From an uncultured bacterium (GTDB taxonomy: Bacteria; Cyanobacteriota; Vampirovibrionia; Obscuribacterales; Obscuribacteraceae), in assembly GCA_903835185.1 (NCBI GenBank), contig CAILLX010000115.1, positions 1-52,296 of the forward strand: a DNA stretch of 52,296 nt, given 5' to 3'. The translations under genes were made by a program, and so were the position numbers. Within the stretch, counting starts at the first letter, position 1. Each line of letters opens with the position of its first letter. Shown here piece after piece: positions 49,802 through 52,296 of the stretch. The notes beneath the pieces were generated by a model that ran no database searches, had not been told where the DNA came from, and worked only from the letters and a program-made list of their open reading frames with translations.

Positions 49802-51775
49802 ATGACAAACTCCTTTCTCGAAGCGTTGAAGAGCAGGCCGCTTCTGGCCGACGGCGCCATGGGCACGCTGCTTTACACAAGGGGTGCTCCCAGTGAAGCG
49901 CCGTTTGAGCAGCTTAACCTCACCTGCGCAGAAATCGTGCAGCAGGTGCATATTGACTATATCAACGCCGGAGCCGAGGTCATAGAGACCAACTCATTTT
50001 CTGGCAATCGCTTTAAGCTGGCGGCCAGCGCTCTGGAGCGAGAAGTCTGGAATATTAATGTCTGGGCCGCCAAGATTGCCCGCACTGCCCGCGAGATAGC
50101 CGGGCATCCTGTTTTTGTTGCCGGGTCGGTTGGACCTACTGGCAGGCTTCTGGCTCCCATTGGAGATGTTAGCGCCCAGGAGGTGGAAAGTGTCTTTGTC
50201 GAACAGATGGAGGGGCTGTTGGCTGGCGGTGTGGATCTCTTCATGGTGGAGACGATGCCAAGCCTGGATGAAACAGTCCTTGCTGTCCGTGCTGCCCGCA
50301 AGAGTTCTAAGCTACCGGTAGTTGCACAGCTGAGCTTCTCTGTTGAAGGTCATACTCTCATGGGTGCGACTCCGGAAGATGCTGTCCGCTTGCTTGCCGA
50401 GCTTGGCTGCGACATGCCTGATGTTCTTGGTATCAATTGTGGTGCTGGACCGGGACCGGTGCTCGATTTCTTGGGGCGTATGGTCGCTGCAATAGCTGCT
50501 TCAGGTCTGCCTGCTGACAAGCTCTTCTTTTCTTGCCTTCCAAATGCTGGTATGCCCTCTCGAGTGGGCGGACGGTTTATGTATATGAGCAGACCTGACT
50601 ACTGCTCTTCTTTCGTTGAGCCGTTTATCGAGGCTGGCGCACGGCTGATTGGAGGCTGCTGTGGGACGACTCCTGAGCATATAAGTTCTATGCGTGCCGG
50701 GCTTGATAAGTATCTTTCAGAACATGCCAGCGGTATTGGCAGCGGTGGCGTATCTAATCCGGTTGAAGTTACTGATTCTGAAGATGGCGGTTGCGCGCCA
50801 GCACATATTGAACTGCCTGCCAGCGCCCAGGCGATTGTTGAGACCGCAGCCTCAGTCAGCCAGCTATACGGAGTAGCTTCGCGCTTGACACCGGCAGGAT
50901 CGGGGCAGCTATTTGTCAGTGTTGAACTTGATCCACCAAAAGGCACAGTGGCTCGCAAGATACTTTCAGCTGCCGAAGCTCTCAAGCAGGTGGGTGCCGA
51001 TGCAATAAATGTCGGCGACAGCCCGATGGCCCGGGTGCGCATGTCGTCGCTTGCTACCTGCCATCTAATAAGGCAACACACTGGCATAGATACTATTATT
51101 CACTTCACAACGCGCGACCGTAACCTGATGGGCATTCAGGCAGATCTTCTTGGCTGCCAGGCTCTTGGAATTACCAATATTCTGGCGCTGACTGGGGATC
51201 CACCATCTGTGGGAACTTACGCTCATGCAACTGCTGTGTATGACGTGGATTCGATTGGTTTGATCAAAATAATCAATCAACTAAATTGCGGCGTCGATAT
51301 TGCCGGCAACTCTATCGGCTCTCCGACAAAACTGTCGATTGCTTGTGCTCTTAACCCAACGCACGAAAACAGAGCTCTTGAACTTGAGCGCTTCGCCAAG
51401 AAACTTGCTGCCGGTGCTCACTATGTCATGACTCAGCCTGTTTACCAGGCAAGCGATCTCACAGACTTTCTTGATGAATTCGGACCCTGCTCCGTTCCTA
51501 TTCTGGTTGGTATCATGCCTTTGCACAGCTTTAAACATGCCGAGTATCTCCACAACGAAGTGCCCGGTATTTCAATTCCGCTTCCGGTACGCAAAGCGAT
51601 GGAAGCAGCCGGTGATGACGGTGCGCGTGTCGGACTCGAGCTTGCTTGTGAACTGCTTGAAGATGTGCGCAAGATTGCCTCCGGTGTCTATCTGGTGCCT
51701 TCTTTCGGTCGTCATGATGACATGTGCACAATGGTGAAGCGTATTAAGGACAAGAACAATACCAATCAGATGTGA
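49802..51775 (+). CDS. Bifunctional homocysteine S-methyltransferase / methylenetetrahydrofolate reductase
   Basis: 657 residues from ATG 49802 (MTNSFLEALKSRPLLADGAMGTLLY), the usual start of the methyltransferase domain; the frame extends upstream to 49640 without family match and into lepA. N-terminal domain (about 1-300): zinc ligands Cys213 (GINCGAG) and Cys286/Cys287 (GGCCGTTPEHI). C-terminal FAD-dependent MTHFR domain (about 370-655): FVSVELDPPKG, HFTTRDRN and MTQPVYQ. The arrangement matches B. subtilis YitJ. It should make methyl-THF and pass methyl groups to homocysteine for methionine, though the natural methyl donor is uncertain in this class. Confidence 0.95.
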   Translation: MTNSFLEALKSRPLLADGAMGTLLYTRGAPSEAPFEQLNLTCAEIVQQVHIDYINAGAEVIETNSFSGNRFKLAASALEREVWNINVWAAKIARTAREIAGHPVFVAGSVGPTGRLLAPIGDVSAQEVESVFVEQMEGLLAGGVDLFMVETMPSLDETVLAVRAARKSSKLPVVAQLSFSVEGHTLMGATPEDAVRLLAELGCDMPDVLGINCGAGPGPVLDFLGRMVAAIAASGLPADKLFFSCLPNAGMPSRVGGRFMYMSRPDYCSSFVEPFIEAGARLIGGCCGTTPEHISSMRAGLDKYLSEHASGIGSGGVSNPVEVTDSEDGGCAPAHIELPASAQAIVETAASVSQLYGVASRLTPAGSGQLFVSVELDPPKGTVARKILSAAEALKQVGADAINVGDSPMARVRMSSLATCHLIRQHTGIDTIIHFTTRDRNLMGIQADLLGCQALGITNILALTGDPPSVGTYAHATAVYDVDSIGLIKIINQLNCGVDIAGNSIGSPTKLSIACALNPTHENRALELERFAKKLAAGAHYVMTQPVYQASDLTDFLDEFGPCSVPILVGIMPLHSFKHAEYLHNEVPGISIPLPVRKAMEAAGDDGARVGLELACELLEDVRKIASGVYLVPSFGRHDDMCTMVKRIKDKNNTNQM

Positions 51776-52009
51776 TTCAGTTCGAACGCTGCCTAATCTT
51801 GTGAAATTGCTTAGATTGTTCAAGCTTTCTGCTGAAATTGGAGCTGCCGGACAACAAAAACTTTTGTTGTGTCATAAAGGCAAACTTGATTCAATCACCA
51901 CCTGGTGGCGCACTGACAATGTATCAAGGTCTAAGGCTGGTACTGTCATGTGCTTGCTACAAACTGTGTTCACACTGGGAACTATTTCTCTATTCACACA
52001 CGGATCCAG

Positions 52010-52040
52010 TTGAACCTCATATGTCCCAAAAACGTATAAA
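52010..52040 (+). promoter_or_regulatory. Promoter of the antitoxin-like gene
   Basis: TTGAAC (52010-52015), 19 bases, TATAAA (52035-52040). The spacer is long but both boxes are good. The inverted repeat at 52045 begins four bases after the -10. Confidence 0.4.
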
Positions 52041-52044
52041 TAAA

Positions 52045-52076
52045 TAGGTCAGGAATTCAAACGCTTTTCTGACCTA
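52045..52076 (+). promoter_or_regulatory. Inverted repeat between promoter and ribosome site (candidate operator)
   Basis: TAGGTCAG (52045-52052) and CTGACCTA (52069-52076), perfect 8 bp, extendable by three pairs with one G-U. Its place over the transcription start suits autorepression, as known for AbiEi antitoxins. It could also form a leader hairpin just before AGGAGG. Confidence 0.5.
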
Positions 52077-52096
52077 CAAAAAAGGAGGAATAGGAC

Positions 52097-52296
52097 ATGT
52101 TTGGACCAACCACATTTATATTGTCCTTTATTAACAGGCTGCCGTCAGGGCAAATCTTCACCACACGTGATTTACTGCACACTGGCTGGCGTGCTGCTGT
52201 TGATAAGGCACTCAGCCGGCTGGTTGCCAAAGAGTACATAATCCGGTTATCCCGCGGCGTCTTTATCCGCAACGACTATAAGGTGATCATGCCTAG
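52097..52296 (+). CDS. AbiEi/DUF6088-like antitoxin, N-terminal part (cut by window edge)
   Basis: ATG 52097 with AGGAGG at 52083-52088 (8-base spacing); the frame is open for 66 codons to the edge. The visible part is a winged helix: ILSFINRLPSGQIFTTRDLL, DKALSRLVAKEYIIRLSRG and VFIRND. The pattern xxALxxLxxxGxIxRLxRGxY is that of the N-terminal domain of AbiEi-type (type IV) antitoxins and DUF6088 proteins. The partner, if any (AbiEii nucleotidyltransferase), would lie beyond the window. Confident for the fold, moderate for the family. Confidence 0.7.
   Translation, partial: MFGPTTFILSFINRLPSGQIFTTRDLLHTGWRAAVDKALSRLVAKEYIIRLSRGVFIRNDYKVIMP

Larger units (their letters stand above)
51776..52096. 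other. Gap before the right-edge gene
   Basis: About 321 bases. Two short plus-strand frames (51801-52013, 51838-52047) have no ribosome site or family, so I leave them uncalled. The last 90 bases hold the promoter and inverted repeat listed separately. Confidence 0.4.

Overview
The window reads as a gene-dense chromosomal segment of a free-living bacterium of medium G+C. It has core genes (pyrG, clpB, gmk, rpoZ, lexA, lepA, hemL, gatC, rqcH), frequent GTG and TTG starts, and only two poorly conserved spots with defence-type genes. No rRNA, tRNA, CRISPR array, insertion sequence or phage gene was seen. An ARC6/IMS-type domain (a fold typical of cyanobacteria), many FHA/kinase/NHL modules, the C5 haem gene hemL and a phasin-like/AarF pair together suggest a non-photosynthetic relative of cyanobacteria (Vampirovibrionia/'Melainabacteria', perhaps Obscuribacterales). 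This placement is an inference from gene content, not a measured phylogeny.

Layout. 1-3.5 kb: amino-acid permease, a dehydrogenase gene remnant, an AI-2E-type membrane protein and gatC. 3.6-8.3 kb: pyrG, a diguanylate cyclase, a secreted protein and a DnaJ-TPR protein. 8.4-12.4 kb: clpB, divergent from the DnaJ gene, and larC. 12.6-18.4 kb: a leftward block of a secreted protein, a small-molecule kinase coupled to a zinc/manganese-type ABC importer, a four-domain phosphorelay/degenerate-GGDEF protein and a single-domain response regulator. 18.5-23.6 kb: dusB-like gene, rpoZ-gmk, rqcH, lexA. 23.9-31.4 kb: a signalling island (phasin-like protein, AarF kinase, zinc-ribbon-FHA-kinase, PP2C phosphatase, zinc-ribbon-FHA protein, kinase-NHL protein, Maf). 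31.8-38.0 kb: an operon of three exported proteins (IMS domain, M23 peptidase, IPT/TIG) followed by a beta-hydroxyacid dehydrogenase. 38.1-40.8 kb: a PIN-type toxin-antitoxin pair, a one-TM protein and hemL. 41-44.1 kb: glycosyltransferase, sugar aminotransferase and a divergent epimerase. 44.2-46.9 kb: a four-gene 2-oxoacid:ferredoxin oxidoreductase operon. 47-51.8 kb: SUFU-domain protein, lepA and a fused homocysteine methyltransferase/MTHFR. Right edge: the start of an AbiEi/DUF6088-like antitoxin.

Working together. The signalling island holds a writer (two paralogous Ser/Thr kinases), an eraser (PP2C) and readers (FHA). The second FHA-kinase unit is interrupted by one in-frame TAA exactly in the linker that is continuous in the first unit. 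The degenerate-GGDEF protein keeps a c-di-GMP I-site while lacking the catalytic GGDEF motif, so it may be a receptor in a network with the intact cyclase at 5.4-6.1 kb. Gene ends often carry long perfect hairpins without a U-tract, and a GC-rich palindromic element sits at three convergent gene junctions.
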